This document shows, piece after piece, positions 36,929-45,266 of a stretch of DNA of 64,000 bases. Below the pieces are notes generated by a model, which had not been told where the DNA came from, made no database searches, and saw nothing but the letters and a program-made list of their open reading frames with translations. This DNA comes from Pirellula staleyi DSM 6068. Lineage in GTDB: Bacteria > Planctomycetota > Planctomycetia > Pirellulales > Pirellulaceae. Both the position numbers and the translations under genes were made by a program. The stretch spans positions 744,001 to 808,000 of the forward strand of contig NC_013720.1 of the NCBI RefSeq assembly GCF_000025185.1. The letters run 5' to 3'. The first letter of the stretch is position 1; each line of letters opens with the position of its first letter.

Positions 36929-38212
36929 ATGCTCCGAATCACGTCGTCCGACCGCTCGCCCCAGTGCAACGGCATTTCGCGTCGCAGCGCGCTCAAGCTC
37001 GGAACCCTCGGACTCGGCGCTCTGGGACTCTCGAGCTTCAACCTCTCGCATCTCTTCGCGGCTGAAGAGGCGGCTGGCATCCGGTCGTCGAGCAAAGCGA
37101 TCATCAACATCCATCTTGGTGGTGGTCCTTCGCACCAAGATATGTTCGATCTCAAACCTCTCGCGCCAGTTGAATTCCGGGGCGAGTTCAATCCGATTCC
37201 AACGAACGTCAGCGGCATCGAAATCTGCGAGCATCTGCCGCTGCTGGCCAAGATGGCCGACAAGTATGCGATCATTCGTTCGCTCGTCGGCATGTTCGAC
37301 GATCACAGTAACTTCCACACCAACACCGGCTATGGCCGCAACGATCTGCGGAACGTTGGTGGACGCCCCAGCATCGGCAGTGTGGTGAGCAAGATTCTCG
37401 GCCCAAGCGGCAGCGGCGCACCGGCCTACATTGCCTACACCGATGATCACGAAGGCTACCTCGGCCCGACGTACAAAGCCTATCGCCCGCAAGGTGGCGA
37501 TCTGAAGTTGGTGGGTGGCATGACCGCCGACCGACTCGAGTCGCGCACCAACCTGCTCACGTCGCTCGACAAGATTCGCCGCGATGTCGATTCCAGCGGC
37601 CAGATGAGCGCGCTCGATTCGTTCACGCAGCGGGCTGTCGGGGTTGTCACCAGCGGCAAAGTGGCCGACGCGCTCGATCTCGAACAAGAGGACAAAGCAG
37701 TCCGCGAACGTTATGGCCGCGATGGCGAAGTCTTCCTCCGCTCGCGACGCTTGGTCGAAGCAGGGGTCCGGGTCGTCACGTTCGACTGGGGTGGCTGGGA
37801 CACGCACGGCGACAACTTTAATCAGCTCCGCCGCTTGCTCCCCAAACTCGACGCTGGGCTCAGCTCGCTGATCCAAGACCTGCACGATCGTGGCATGGAT
37901 AAAGATGTCACCGTCATGATGTGGGGCGAATTCGGCCGCACGCCACGCGTGAATTCTGGAGCTGGCCGCGATCACTGGTCGCGCGTTGCGATGGGCTTCA
38001 TGGCTGGTGGCGGCATGAAGTGTGGCCAGGTGATCGGCAGCACCACCGAAAACGCCGAAGATGCCAAAGATCGCCCCGTCCAGCTGCAAGAGGTCTTCTC
38101 GACCCTCTATCACAACATGGGGATCAACGTCGATTCGACCCGCCTGATCGACCCCGCTGGCCGACCCCAATACCTCACCGACATCCGCACCCCCATCCGC
38201 GAACTCATCTAG
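36929..38212 (+). CDS. DUF1501 protein (second copy)
   Basis: A 427-residue exported protein of the DUF1501 family. ATG 36929 leads to a twin-arginine-like signal (GISRRSALKLGTLGLGALGL). Boxes: [78 protein letters not shown] and GFMAGGGMKCGQVIGST. Similar in design to the copy at 30933 but well diverged. No DUF1549 partner gene is next to it; the upstream neighbour is a hypothetical gene. Catalytic activity is not established for the family. Confidence 0.92.
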   Translation: MLRITSSDRSPQCNGISRRSALKLGTLGLGALGLSSFNLSHLFAAEEAAGIRSSSKAIINIHLGGGPSHQDMFDLKPLAPVEFRGEFNPIPTNVSGIEICEHLPLLAKMADKYAIIRSLVGMFDDHSNFHTNTGYGRNDLRNVGGRPSIGSVVSKILGPSGSGAPAYIAYTDDHEGYLGPTYKAYRPQGGDLKLVGGMTADRLESRTNLLTSLDKIRRDVDSSGQMSALDSFTQRAVGVVTSGKVADALDLEQEDKAVRERYGRDGEVFLRSRRLVEAGVRVVTFDWGGWDTHGDNFNQLRRLLPKLDAGLSSLIQDLHDRGMDKDVTVMMWGEFGRTPRVNSGAGRDHWSRVAMGFMAGGGMKCGQVIGSTTENAEDAKDRPVQLQEVFSTLYHNMGINVDSTRLIDPAGRPQYLTDIRTPIRELI

Positions 38213-38420
38213 TCGGCCGTGTGGCTACTAGCTGGCTCGTCCAGCAGTGTCGTAGGGCCGGTGCCACCGGCCACAGCATCGCGCGCGATCTCATGCGATG
38301 CCTAAAAAATCTGGGTACCCCCGGTAGCTCAGCTACCGGGGCCGGCAACGTTGGCAAAAGCCCTCTATCGTTCTCACCAGCCACAACATCGCGCGCACCT
38401 CTCGGCCGGTAGAACCGGCC
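38213..38420. repeat. Intergenic repeat cluster
   Basis: Contains GGCTACTAGCTGGCTCGTCC followed by AGCAGTG, a GGCCGGTGCCACCGGCC palindrome (38256-38272), a CCCCGGTAGCTCAGCTACCG hairpin near 38320-38340 and a GGCCGGTAGAACCGGCC palindrome (38404-38420) that touches the stop of the lipoprotein gene. It separates two convergent genes. Confidence 0.8.
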
Positions 38421-38936
38421 CTACTGATCGCTCCACGAAATCTGGAGGGCTACCCCGGTATAACCACACTGATATCGATCAGGATAATAAATCATAGATA
38501 CTCTGATATCAGGACGGACCGTAAAGTTGAGGATGTGCTTCTCTGTGGGAGCTATTGCAATTCGCCTCTTCAAACCATCGATCTTTTGCTGCTCTACTAA
38601 AAGTGATTGAGCCAATCGATCAATCTCAGCCACCGCTTCGAGCGAATCTGCCCTTTTCGTATGAAACTCAAGCACTTCCAGAAGATCACCCGACTCGGTG
38701 CCTGAATAGAGCTGAAAATCCGCCTTAAAATCCAACTTACGGCGGTCAGGCAACACAATCTCTAACTGCCGCGGCACATTACTTTCCCAGTCAGGATACG
38801 TCCCCTTTCCTTGCCTCTCGAATCCAAGCTGGGCAGGGCTCGGTGGACTCTTTATGTCGATGCTAAACACTTCCTTGGCAGGTGGAACGCATGCTACCAA
38901 GGTCAACAAGAGACAACATACAAGCTGACGCCACAT
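38421..38936 (-). CDS. Hypothetical lipoprotein
   Basis: A 171-residue predicted lipoprotein. ATG 38936 starts MWRQLVCCLLLTLVACVPP, a short signal with the lipobox LVAC. The rest has no domain I recognise: an early strand pair (QLEIVLPDRRKLDFKADFQLYSG), a central charged helix (ADSLEAVAEIDRLAQSLLVEQQKIDGLKRRI) and a final beta part (ILNFTVRPDIRVSMIYYPD). Base composition is lower in GC than that of the metabolic genes nearby, as for several orphan genes of the 38-43 kb stretch. Confidence 0.75.
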   Translation of the reverse strand: MWRQLVCCLLLTLVACVPPAKEVFSIDIKSPPSPAQLGFERQGKGTYPDWESNVPRQLEIVLPDRRKLDFKADFQLYSGTESGDLLEVLEFHTKRADSLEAVAEIDRLAQSLLVEQQKIDGLKRRIAIAPTEKHILNFTVRPDIRVSMIYYPDRYQCGYTGVALQISWSDQ

Positions 38937-39157
38937 GCTTACGAGCCTCCGATTTTTCAACTGGACGGATGCGTAAGACGCAACTCGATCCGTCGATCGC
39001 TTGATGTAAATCGCTCTCACAACTGCCCGAATACTTGGGTCGTAGAATATCCCTTCAACCGAATCCCTCGCGTGTCCGCAACATTCTTTGTACCCACGTG
39101 CCACTGGCCGTAACTCCTCTCGCTGCCGATCGGCCTGATCCCGTAGAATCACCGGGC

Positions 39158-39619
39158 ATGCTCCCCTTCGACAACGAATCTCAAAGCCGCTCGCAGCATC
39201 TGCTGAACTTTGCCTGGATGTTGCTCGTCGCGATCGGGCTCGCGCTTGTCGCCGCGCCGTTCCTGGCCATCGCCGTCGGCTGGTACGACCTCTTCACCAC
39301 CACCGATGCGACCGGCCGACCCGCCACCGGACTAGCCCCGCGTGTGCTCGGCACTCTCGTCACGCTGCTGGCCCTCCTCTTCGCGACAATTCTCGGCAGC
39401 AGCTCGACCGTGGCACTTCGTAAAACGCTTTGGCCCACCAGCCAGCCCGGCCACACACTCGCGCTGCTGCCAGCCGCGTTTGCAGCGCTCGTCACCATGC
39501 TCCTCGGGGCCTACCTGCTGCCGATCAGCTGCTTCACCTTGGGCCTGCTCCTGCTGCTGCTCGCCACTTTGCTGGCCAATCCCGACTGGCTCCTCGCCTG
39601 GCTGTTCACCAGTTCCTAA
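39158..39619 (+). CDS. Integral membrane protein, function unknown
   Basis: A 153-residue protein with three to four predicted membrane helices (starting FAWMLLVAIGLALVAAPFLAIAVGW; then LGTLVTLLALLFATILG; then LLPAAFAALVTMLLGAYLLPI and a Leu-rich last helix). ATG 39158 (MLPFDNES) is chosen since the frame before it lacks conserved features. No domain recognised. The gap to the divergent lipoprotein gene (221 bases) has no other gene. Confidence 0.7.
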   Translation: MLPFDNESQSRSQHLLNFAWMLLVAIGLALVAAPFLAIAVGWYDLFTTTDATGRPATGLAPRVLGTLVTLLALLFATILGSSSTVALRKTLWPTSQPGHTLALLPAAFAALVTMLLGAYLLPISCFTLGLLLLLLATLLANPDWLLAWLFTSS

Positions 39620-39777
39620 GCACCTCTGCCACGCCCTGCTGGCTGCACACCGGCACTGGAGCGCAGCGCCTGATTTTCCTCATTTTTGGTTAGGCGGAAG
39701 CTCCTGGCGCAGGCTATACTTCCGCGCGTGAGGCGGAGCCCCAAAGCGGGGCTGTCAGACCATCGACCGAGAGACTT

Positions 39778-40137
39778 ATGAGCTACAACATTCATCTGTT
39801 CCATCCCGACGTGAAGCGTGCCGTGCTAGGGGGCGAGCCGCTCGAGAAGGTCGCGCGCACCTCGATTCCACCGGCGGTGCGTGAACAACTGGTCCAGCAG
39901 CTGCTCGCCGGCAACTACGAACTGCAGGCCGAGAGCCCCAGCTCGGTCGAGTACATCCACAAGAACAAACAGTGGTCGATCAAAGTGACGGTCACCGCCA
40001 GCGAGATCGCCCTGGCCGTCCCCTACTGGGACGACGCCGAAAACGCCATCGCCGAAGCCCATAAAACCGCCAGCGAGCTCAGCCTCTCCGGCTCCCTCGT
40101 CATCTACATCCCCCAAGCCCAAGCCTGGAGCGAATAG
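39778..40137 (+). CDS. Hypothetical protein, about 119 residues
   Basis: A small soluble protein, no signal peptide or membrane helix. It starts MSYNIHLFHPDVKRAV with a helix that continues to PPAVREQLVQQLLAGNYEL, then three strands (SVEYIHKNKQWSIKVTVTASEIALAVPYW) and a helix before a final strand (LVIYIPQA). A GAGAGAC ribosome-like stretch precedes the ATG. This compact alpha/beta layout looks like a real, conserved small protein but I cannot name the family. Confidence 0.7.
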   Translation: MSYNIHLFHPDVKRAVLGGEPLEKVARTSIPPAVREQLVQQLLAGNYELQAESPSSVEYIHKNKQWSIKVTVTASEIALAVPYWDDAENAIAEAHKTASELSLSGSLVIYIPQAQAWSE

Positions 40138-40235
40138 CTTACCACCCATTCGGCATGGCACTTTTGTAGGTGCATTGAAGACTCGATAGTTGTAGCGGTT
40201 GCCTAAATCAGCCAACGATTCGGTGAGAAACTCGC

Positions 40236-40484
40236 ATGAACTATGTATCGATTCTTCAGTTTCGACTTCGAACGCTTTTTGTCGTGACGGCTCTCATTGC
40301 CGCCGCGACACTGCCAAGCTATTGGCTAGTATCGAAGCTCCTTCAGCCACAACATCGTGAATTCCAAACGGGTGGAGGCTTTCGCTTCACCACAATAAAT
40401 ACTGCGGTATCGACACCCGACGGTGGGACAATTCTTCGAACTGGCAGTGGCGTTAGAAATATCGAAATGTCTTCAGGCGACTAA
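40236..40484 (+). CDS. Small membrane protein with planctomycete FxLRTLF leader
   Basis: An 82-residue protein starting MNYVSILQFRLRTLFVVTALIAAAT: the FRLRTLF entry to a single helix is frequent in small planctomycete membrane proteins. After the helix come about 45 polar residues without recognisable fold (GGGFRFTTINTAVSTPDGG). It ends 3 bases before the next gene, suggesting a shared transcript. It may be a shortened remnant of a longer relative. Function unknown. Confidence 0.55.
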   Translation: MNYVSILQFRLRTLFVVTALIAAATLPSYWLVSKLLQPQHREFQTGGGFRFTTINTAVSTPDGGTILRTGSGVRNIEMSSGD

Positions 40485-40487
40485 CGG

Positions 40488-40958
40488 ATGCTATCGATCG
40501 GCGATGTCGTTACAGCTGAAGTCATCTCGGTACAAGTGTTTGGAGTTTTTTGTCGCTACGCATCCCGAGAAATGCTCGTGGTAATCCCTGAGACTTCGTG
40601 GATCGCCTCCTTCAACTCCTGTCTACAATTTGCCGCCGTTGGTGATGAACTCGAGGTAATTGTCCTCAACATCGACCATCCCACCGGAAAAGTTGCCGCG
40701 AGCGTCAAGGCGATTCATCCCGATCCTTGGGAAAACGGCACCATTGTTGTGGGAAAACTCTACGAAACCAAAGTCGTGCGTTTCGTGGAATCAGCAGATC
40801 GAGCTGACCATCAGCCTGGCTACTTAATGGAGCTCGTCCCCGGTGGCTACGCCATGATTCCTGCGGAAAATCGTCAACTACCCATCGGACAAACCATTGT
40901 CGTGCGATTGCTCGCTGCTGATTTTCGTCATCGATCGGTCATCGTCGGCTGGGCATGA
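40488..40958 (+). CDS. Small protein with S1-like RNA-binding fold(s)
   Basis: A 156-residue protein. Residues 1-75 have the S1 domain pattern: GDVVTAEVISVQVFGVFCRY (strand, then F-G-V-F RNA face), GDELEVIVLNIDHPTGKVAASVKAI. A second stretch from about 82 (GTIVVGKLYETKVVRFVE to GQTIVVRLLAADFRHRSVIVGW) repeats a similar strand order and may be a second, degenerate S1 or OB unit. No helicase, nuclease or polymerase part is attached. The preceding small membrane protein gene is only 3 bases upstream. Confidence 0.65.
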   Translation: MLSIGDVVTAEVISVQVFGVFCRYASREMLVVIPETSWIASFNSCLQFAAVGDELEVIVLNIDHPTGKVAASVKAIHPDPWENGTIVVGKLYETKVVRFVESADRADHQPGYLMELVPGGYAMIPAENRQLPIGQTIVVRLLAADFRHRSVIVGWA

Positions 40959-41081
40959 CCAACCATTGGCGGTGTTGCACACCACAATCCATCTAACCCA
41001 ATGACGCCGGGTGTCACTGGGCTCTAAAAAAATCTCGCCATTCGTAGCAGTACAGTGTGAAAACGCTCTAGGGGCTGACTG

Positions 41082-41615
41082 ATGAAAACATCTTTGTTTC
41101 TTCTGCTGACACTGCTGTTCACCACCTCCATTTCATCGGCGGACGAACTGGAAGAGCTATCGCGCGACCTAGATACGGCCCTGGAAAAACAACAATACGA
41201 ACAGCTTGAAAAACATTGGAACCAACTGCAGGATCGCTTTGGAAACCAAGAGGGGATCACGCTGCTGAAAAAGTTCGTTGCCAGCGATGACAGTCGATCC
41301 GTCAGCAGATTTGCAGCCGCGATGATGGTCGCAGAAACTGGAACACTTTCGAGAATAGGCCCTCGGAAGCTATGGAACACTAACCTTGAGGCCATGGAGC
41401 TTTACTTAAAAAACAGCGGGCTGCTTCGTAAGGATGCTGGGAGGATCAAGATCGATGACGAGATTGCTTCGCTCAAGGTTTCGGCTACGATCGAAGCGAT
41501 GGAAAATCCACCCGTGCAGTTTTTGCTTTGGAAAGTGATCGTCGACTATCAGTTGTCCTTTCGACTGTCTGATCGCAACGAGATCGTCATCTATCGACCA
41601 TCACTGAAACCATAA
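41082..41615 (+). CDS. Secreted hypothetical protein
   Basis: A 177-residue protein with a clear signal peptide (MKTSLFLLLTLLFTTSISSA, cleavage near residue 20). The mature part is mainly helical: DELEELSRDLDTALEKQQYEQLEKHWNQLQDRF could be coiled coil, followed by repeats of helix pairs that resemble HEAT-like elements (GITLLKKFVASDDSRSVSRFAAAMMVAE). Its stop is 4 bases before the hydrolase gene, so both are probably on one message. Function unknown. Confidence 0.7.
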   Translation: MKTSLFLLLTLLFTTSISSADELEELSRDLDTALEKQQYEQLEKHWNQLQDRFGNQEGITLLKKFVASDDSRSVSRFAAAMMVAETGTLSRIGPRKLWNTNLEAMELYLKNSGLLRKDAGRIKIDDEIASLKVSATIEAMENPPVQFLLWKVIVDYQLSFRLSDRNEIVIYRPSLKP

Positions 41616-41619
41616 CCCC

Positions 41620-42294
41620 ATGACAACCGCACCGGTGCCGCTCGTTCTCTTTTCGGGTCTGGCGGCAGATGCGAGTCTGTTTGCGCCGCAGCGGTTGGCG
41701 TTTCCGCAATTGATCGTTCCGCCGTGGCCTGTTCCGATCGCTGGCGATACTCTTGAAAGTTACTGCGACCGACTGGCCGACGATTTACAGTCGCACCGCG
41801 ATCCGATTCTTGGGGGCGCTTCGTTTGGTGGCATCATCGCATTGCATGTGGCCAAACGACTTCAGCCTCGCGCGGTTGTTTTGATCGGCAGCGTGCGAGC
41901 GCCAGACGAACTACCCCGTATCGCGCGCGCTGGCCGCCCGCTAAAACCGCTGGTGCCGCTCATTCCGGTTTCGCTGCTTCAGCTAGTCACTGCGCCGCTG
42001 ACGACACGGATAGCACGTCGAATCGCGCCCCATTTTGCCGGGTTGGCCAGGCAGTTTTATGACTGCGATCGGCGGGTTTTTAAGTGGTCACTTGCGCGAA
42101 TCCTCGACTGGTCAGTGGCGCCGCAGCTTGATTGTCCGGTCCTGCAAATACATGGCGATTGCGACCGTGTCATGCCGATTCGCTACACCCATCCCGACAC
42201 GATTGTCGCCGGCGGCGGCCATGTCCTATCGCTCACCCATCCAGCCGAAGTGAACAACTTCCTGCGTGCTGCGATTGCAAAGTATGGAGGCTGA
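41620..42294 (+). CDS. Alpha/beta hydrolase
   Basis: A 224-residue serine hydrolase of the alpha/beta fold, cytoplasmic. The nucleophile elbow is GGASFGG with Ser68; the acid is the Asp in IHGDCDRVMP, and the catalytic His is in GGGHVLSL near the C-terminus, so the triad is complete. The oxyanion entry LFSGLAADASLF is at the front. Substrate unknown. It starts 4 bases after the secreted hypothetical protein gene. Confidence 0.85.
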   Translation: MTTAPVPLVLFSGLAADASLFAPQRLAFPQLIVPPWPVPIAGDTLESYCDRLADDLQSHRDPILGGASFGGIIALHVAKRLQPRAVVLIGSVRAPDELPRIARAGRPLKPLVPLIPVSLLQLVTAPLTTRIARRIAPHFAGLARQFYDCDRRVFKWSLARILDWSVAPQLDCPVLQIHGDCDRVMPIRYTHPDTIVAGGGHVLSLTHPAEVNNFLRAAIAKYGG

Positions 42295-42339
42295 TGGCAT
42301 TTACTGTACGCGACGCGTTTGCTTGCCTCGCGTCAACGA

Positions 42340-42385
42340 GGTCCACATGCTCCTCCTGCTTCGCGAGAGGAGCATGGCACCCGGC
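42340..42385. repeat. CATGCTCCT palindromic repeat
   Basis: CATGCTCCTCCTGCTTCGCG followed by AGAGGAGCATGGCACCCGG: an inverted repeat around a CTTCGC loop, followed by the shared GGCACCC. Close copies are at about 50411, 52258 and 52459. Confidence 0.7.
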
Positions 42386-42431
42386 ATGATTGCGAAATAG
42401 CAACGCTGATTGTGTTACAAGCGAGCGAAGC

Positions 42432-42635
42432 TCACCTCTTTTTCGGGCTGTTTCGCGAAACGAAAAACAACACCAGAATGAAATTCGCTATCAACCAATC
42501 ACCGCCAATTCCCATCCACCACTTCGCCGAGAGTTGGGGATCAATTGAATTTCTGTAAACGATCGCCAGAAGTGCAAAGAGCGTTCCGTTTACAAGAGTG
42601 AAAAACAAAAGATCTCGAGTAGTAAGCCGAGGCAT
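42432..42635 (-). CDS. Small two-helix membrane protein
   Basis: A 67-residue protein from ATG 42635 (MPRLTTRDLLFF). It has two predicted helices, LLFFTLVNGTLFALLAIVY and WLIANFILVLFFV, with a short polar loop and a basic end (NSPKKR). The LTTRDLLFFTLV entry recalls other small planctomycete membrane proteins. Composition is low in GC. No function can be assigned; a chance frame is possible but the helix layout argues for a gene. Confidence 0.5.
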   Translation of the reverse strand: MPRLTTRDLLFFTLVNGTLFALLAIVYRNSIDPQLSAKWWMGIGGDWLIANFILVLFFVSRNSPKKR

Positions 42636-42689
42636 TTTCGATCCAGTGGCACACAGCGAAAGATGGTTGCAGAGTGGTGCCAAAAAGAT

Positions 42690-42706
42690 GGCCGGTGGAA
42701 CCGGCC
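42690..42706. repeat. GGCCGG-N5-CCGGCC palindrome
   Basis: One copy (GGCCGGTGGAACCGGCC) followed by CTAC, between the small membrane gene and the WD40 gene. Same family as the copies at 32, 34, 35, 38, 45, 50, 56 and 57 kb. Confidence 0.75.
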
Positions 42707-42739
42707 CTACATCGGGAACGATGAAGCTCGAGGGGGCGT

Positions 42740-43747
42740 TTAGCCTTCGAGGCTGAAGACGGCGATGCGGCCGTGGCCGCAGAGGAAGAGTTTGTCCCCC
42801 GCTTCGCTGAGCGCGCCGGCGTGGATGTGCATCGGGGCTTTTTCCCCTTTGATCACTTTCTTGCTGGCGAGATCCAGGCAGTAGATCAGTCCGCCATTGT
42901 CACCGCCGGCGCCGATGAGCCACTGATTATCGGGGGCAAAATGGAGGGTCTCAATCAGCCCCTTCGCCTCGCCGACGAATTCGTGCAGCTTCTCGCCCTT
43001 TTCCCAGTCGAACGCTTCGACACGTGCGGGGCCGTCGAGGTGATCGATGTTGCCGATGTGGCCGATGCCGCCAACAACTATCGTTTTGCCATCGGGCGAA
43101 AACGCGACGCTCCGCGCGCCGCCGATGCTATGAATCCGCTGCTTGGGGTCCCAGGTGTAAAGGCCGGGAGCGTCGACCGTCGCCAGCTTCGCGCCACCAG
43201 AAACATCCCACACGTTCACCCGGCCAATCCGGTCGGCTGAGGCCAGCCGCGTGCTGTCGGCCGAGAACGCGCAGGCATAGAGCATCGAAGGAAAATGGTT
43301 CGGCGTTCGCTCGTCGTGGCCACGCAGTTCGTGCTTTTTCTCGCCAGTGGCGGCGTCCCACAGGCGGACCACCATGTCGTCGCCGACGCTGGCGATCCAC
43401 TTCCCATCGGGGGAAGCTTTCACCTGGCGAATCCACTTGCCGTGGGCGTTTTCGATCTTACGCACGATCTCGCCGGTGGTGATATTGCGCCAGATCAGTG
43501 AGCAATCGTAGCTGCCGCTGACGAGCGTTTCGCCGGCGAGCGCGACACCGGTGACGTAGCTCGTGTGCCCCTCAAGCGGCTTGAACTCGACCTTGCCCCC
43601 TTCGACCAGCGGATCGACGTCGTAGACTTTGCCGTCGCTATTGCCGACAAACAGCCGCGAGGAATTCGGGACGCGTGTGAGGCTCAAAAAGATTCCCGGA
43701 TGCCCAGCTTCTTTCAGCATCTTCAGATGATCGGGGTGGTTGGCCAT
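42740..43747 (-). CDS. WD40 repeat protein
   Basis: A 335-residue beta-propeller protein without signal peptide. From ATG 43747 (MANHPDHLK) at least six WD-type blades are visible, e.g. LEGHTSYVTGVALAGETLVSGSYDCSLIWRN, KWIRQVKASPDGKWIASVGDDMVVRLWDAATGE and the blades ending INVWDV- and IYCLDLASK-like. It is the third gene of an operon DUF1549-DUF1501-WD40 (75 bases after the DUF1501 stop). Planctomycete WD40 proteins often occur with these exported families; the propeller may scaffold protein contacts. Confidence 0.88.
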   Translation of the reverse strand: MANHPDHLKMLKEAGHPGIFLSLTRVPNSSRLFVGNSDGKVYDVDPLVEGGKVEFKPLEGHTSYVTGVALAGETLVSGSYDCSLIWRNITTGEIVRKIENAHGKWIRQVKASPDGKWIASVGDDMVVRLWDAATGEKKHELRGHDERTPNHFPSMLYACAFSADSTRLASADRIGRVNVWDVSGGAKLATVDAPGLYTWDPKQRIHSIGGARSVAFSPDGKTIVVGGIGHIGNIDHLDGPARVEAFDWEKGEKLHEFVGEAKGLIETLHFAPDNQWLIGAGGDNGGLIYCLDLASKKVIKGEKAPMHIHAGALSEAGDKLFLCGHGRIAVFSLEG

Positions 43748-43822
43748 CGGTGGAATCCTTCGTAGCACAAAAGCGTTTTTGATCGACTCAATCGACTACC
43801 GCGTGAATTTTGGCAGACTCAC

Positions 43823-45118
43823 TTAAGCGAGCACGTCATTCACAGGATTGGTCCCAGGATCGGTGAGTGGGAGAGGGCGAGCGCCGACGAAATAGTCTTT
43901 GTGATGATTGATGCCGAGCGCTTTGAAGATGGTGGCAAACAGCTCGGCGGCGCCGATTTTTCCTTCCGCCACTTCGCGGCCATCGTCGGTGCTTTTGCCG
44001 TAGACAGCGCCCCCTTTAATGCCGCAGCCCGAGAGCGAAACGCTCCAGGCGCTGGCAAAGTGATCGCGCCCCAGGCTGGCGTTGATTTGCGGTGTCCGGC
44101 CGAATTCGCTGAGCGTCACGACGAGCGTGTTTTCGAGGAGCCCGCGGTCGCTGAGATCGTCGAGCAAGGTGGTCATCACATGGTCGAGCTCGCTAACGAG
44201 TTCGAGATGCGTTTCGAAGTTCTGTCCGTGGCTGTCCCACCAAGCGCGCGAGACTTTCACAAACGGAGTTCCCGCTTCCACGAGGCGGCGGGCGATGAGG
44301 CACTGCTCGGCGAACAGAGTGGGGCCGTACTTGTCGCGCATCGCCTGCGATTCTTTCGACAGGTCGAACAGCTCTTCGCTCGCCATCAGTCCGCGGACGC
44401 GTGCGTAGGCTTCGTTGTGGCTGGCCATCGACGACGACGTTCGTGCGCGAATGAAACGCTCGTTGAGGATCTTCCGCAAATCGGCCCGTTCTTGATGGTC
44501 GACATCGGACAGCTGCTCGAGGCGGCGCAAGTTCGGTGGGGTGCTCCCTTCGGTGAGGAACATCGCGTTGTAGCGTGCGCCGAGAAAGCCAGACTGGCTG
44601 ATCGCGCTGCCGCGCCCTTCGGTGGCGGTGTAGAAGCTGACGTAGTCGGGAACCTGGCTATCGACCCGCCCCAGTTCGCGGGCGATCACCGCGCCGAGAT
44701 CGGGATACTTCACCGTCGGTTCATCGCGCCTGCCGAGATGCATCAAACGAGCGCCGCCACCATGGTCGCCATTGCCGGTGTCGAGCGAGCGGATGATGCA
44801 GGTGTTTTGCATGCGCTGCGCTAGTTTGGGCATCAGCTCGCTGATGTGCACGCCCGGTATGTTGGTCGGAATGGCGCGGAACGGACCACCGTTGGCAGTT
44901 CCCGGTTTGGGATCGAAGGTCTCGAGTTGACTTGCGCCACCGGCGAGCCAGAGCAAGATCACCCGCTTCTGATTCTTCTTGAGCTCGTCGGCCATCGCCT
45001 GGCTTTGCAGCACGTTGAGCACCGTCATATCGCTGGCCACGAGCGTGGTCGCAGCAGCGGCTCCGGTGAGGAAGCGTCGCCGCGAAAGGCCACTCAGAAT
45101 CGATGGATTTTGGCTCAT
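43823..45118 (-). CDS. DUF1501 protein (third copy, paired with DUF1549)
   Basis: A 431-residue exported protein. Twin-arginine signal SRRRFLTGAAAATTLVASD. Family boxes: [92 protein letters not shown] and LSGCGIKGGAVYGKSTDDGR. This belongs to the subgroup that is paired with DUF1549/DUF1553 proteins, as seen here: the DUF1549 gene ends about 150 bases upstream, with one repeat element in the gap. Biochemical role of the pair is not known. Confidence 0.92.
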   Translation of the reverse strand: MSQNPSILSGLSRRRFLTGAAAATTLVASDMTVLNVLQSQAMADELKKNQKRVILLWLAGGASQLETFDPKPGTANGGPFRAIPTNIPGVHISELMPKLAQRMQNTCIIRSLDTGNGDHGGGARLMHLGRRDEPTVKYPDLGAVIARELGRVDSQVPDYVSFYTATEGRGSAISQSGFLGARYNAMFLTEGSTPPNLRRLEQLSDVDHQERADLRKILNERFIRARTSSSMASHNEAYARVRGLMASEELFDLSKESQAMRDKYGPTLFAEQCLIARRLVEAGTPFVKVSRAWWDSHGQNFETHLELVSELDHVMTTLLDDLSDRGLLENTLVVTLSEFGRTPQINASLGRDHFASAWSVSLSGCGIKGGAVYGKSTDDGREVAEGKIGAAELFATIFKALGINHHKDYFVGARPLPLTDPGTNPVNDVLA

Positions 45119-45192
45119 TATCAGGATTCCCTTCGGTTGTATAGCAGCAAGTCTTGGAGACTTGTGGGGGGACTTGTTTTGCTAAAAAGGTT

Positions 45193-45262
<70 letters not shown>

Positions 45263-45266
45263 TGTG

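Noticed and set aside
42340-42400. Second sigma-54 promoter (TGGCACC followed by TTGC)
   Set aside because: The two boxes are 8 bases apart instead of 4, and the TGGCACC belongs to the dispersed repeat.
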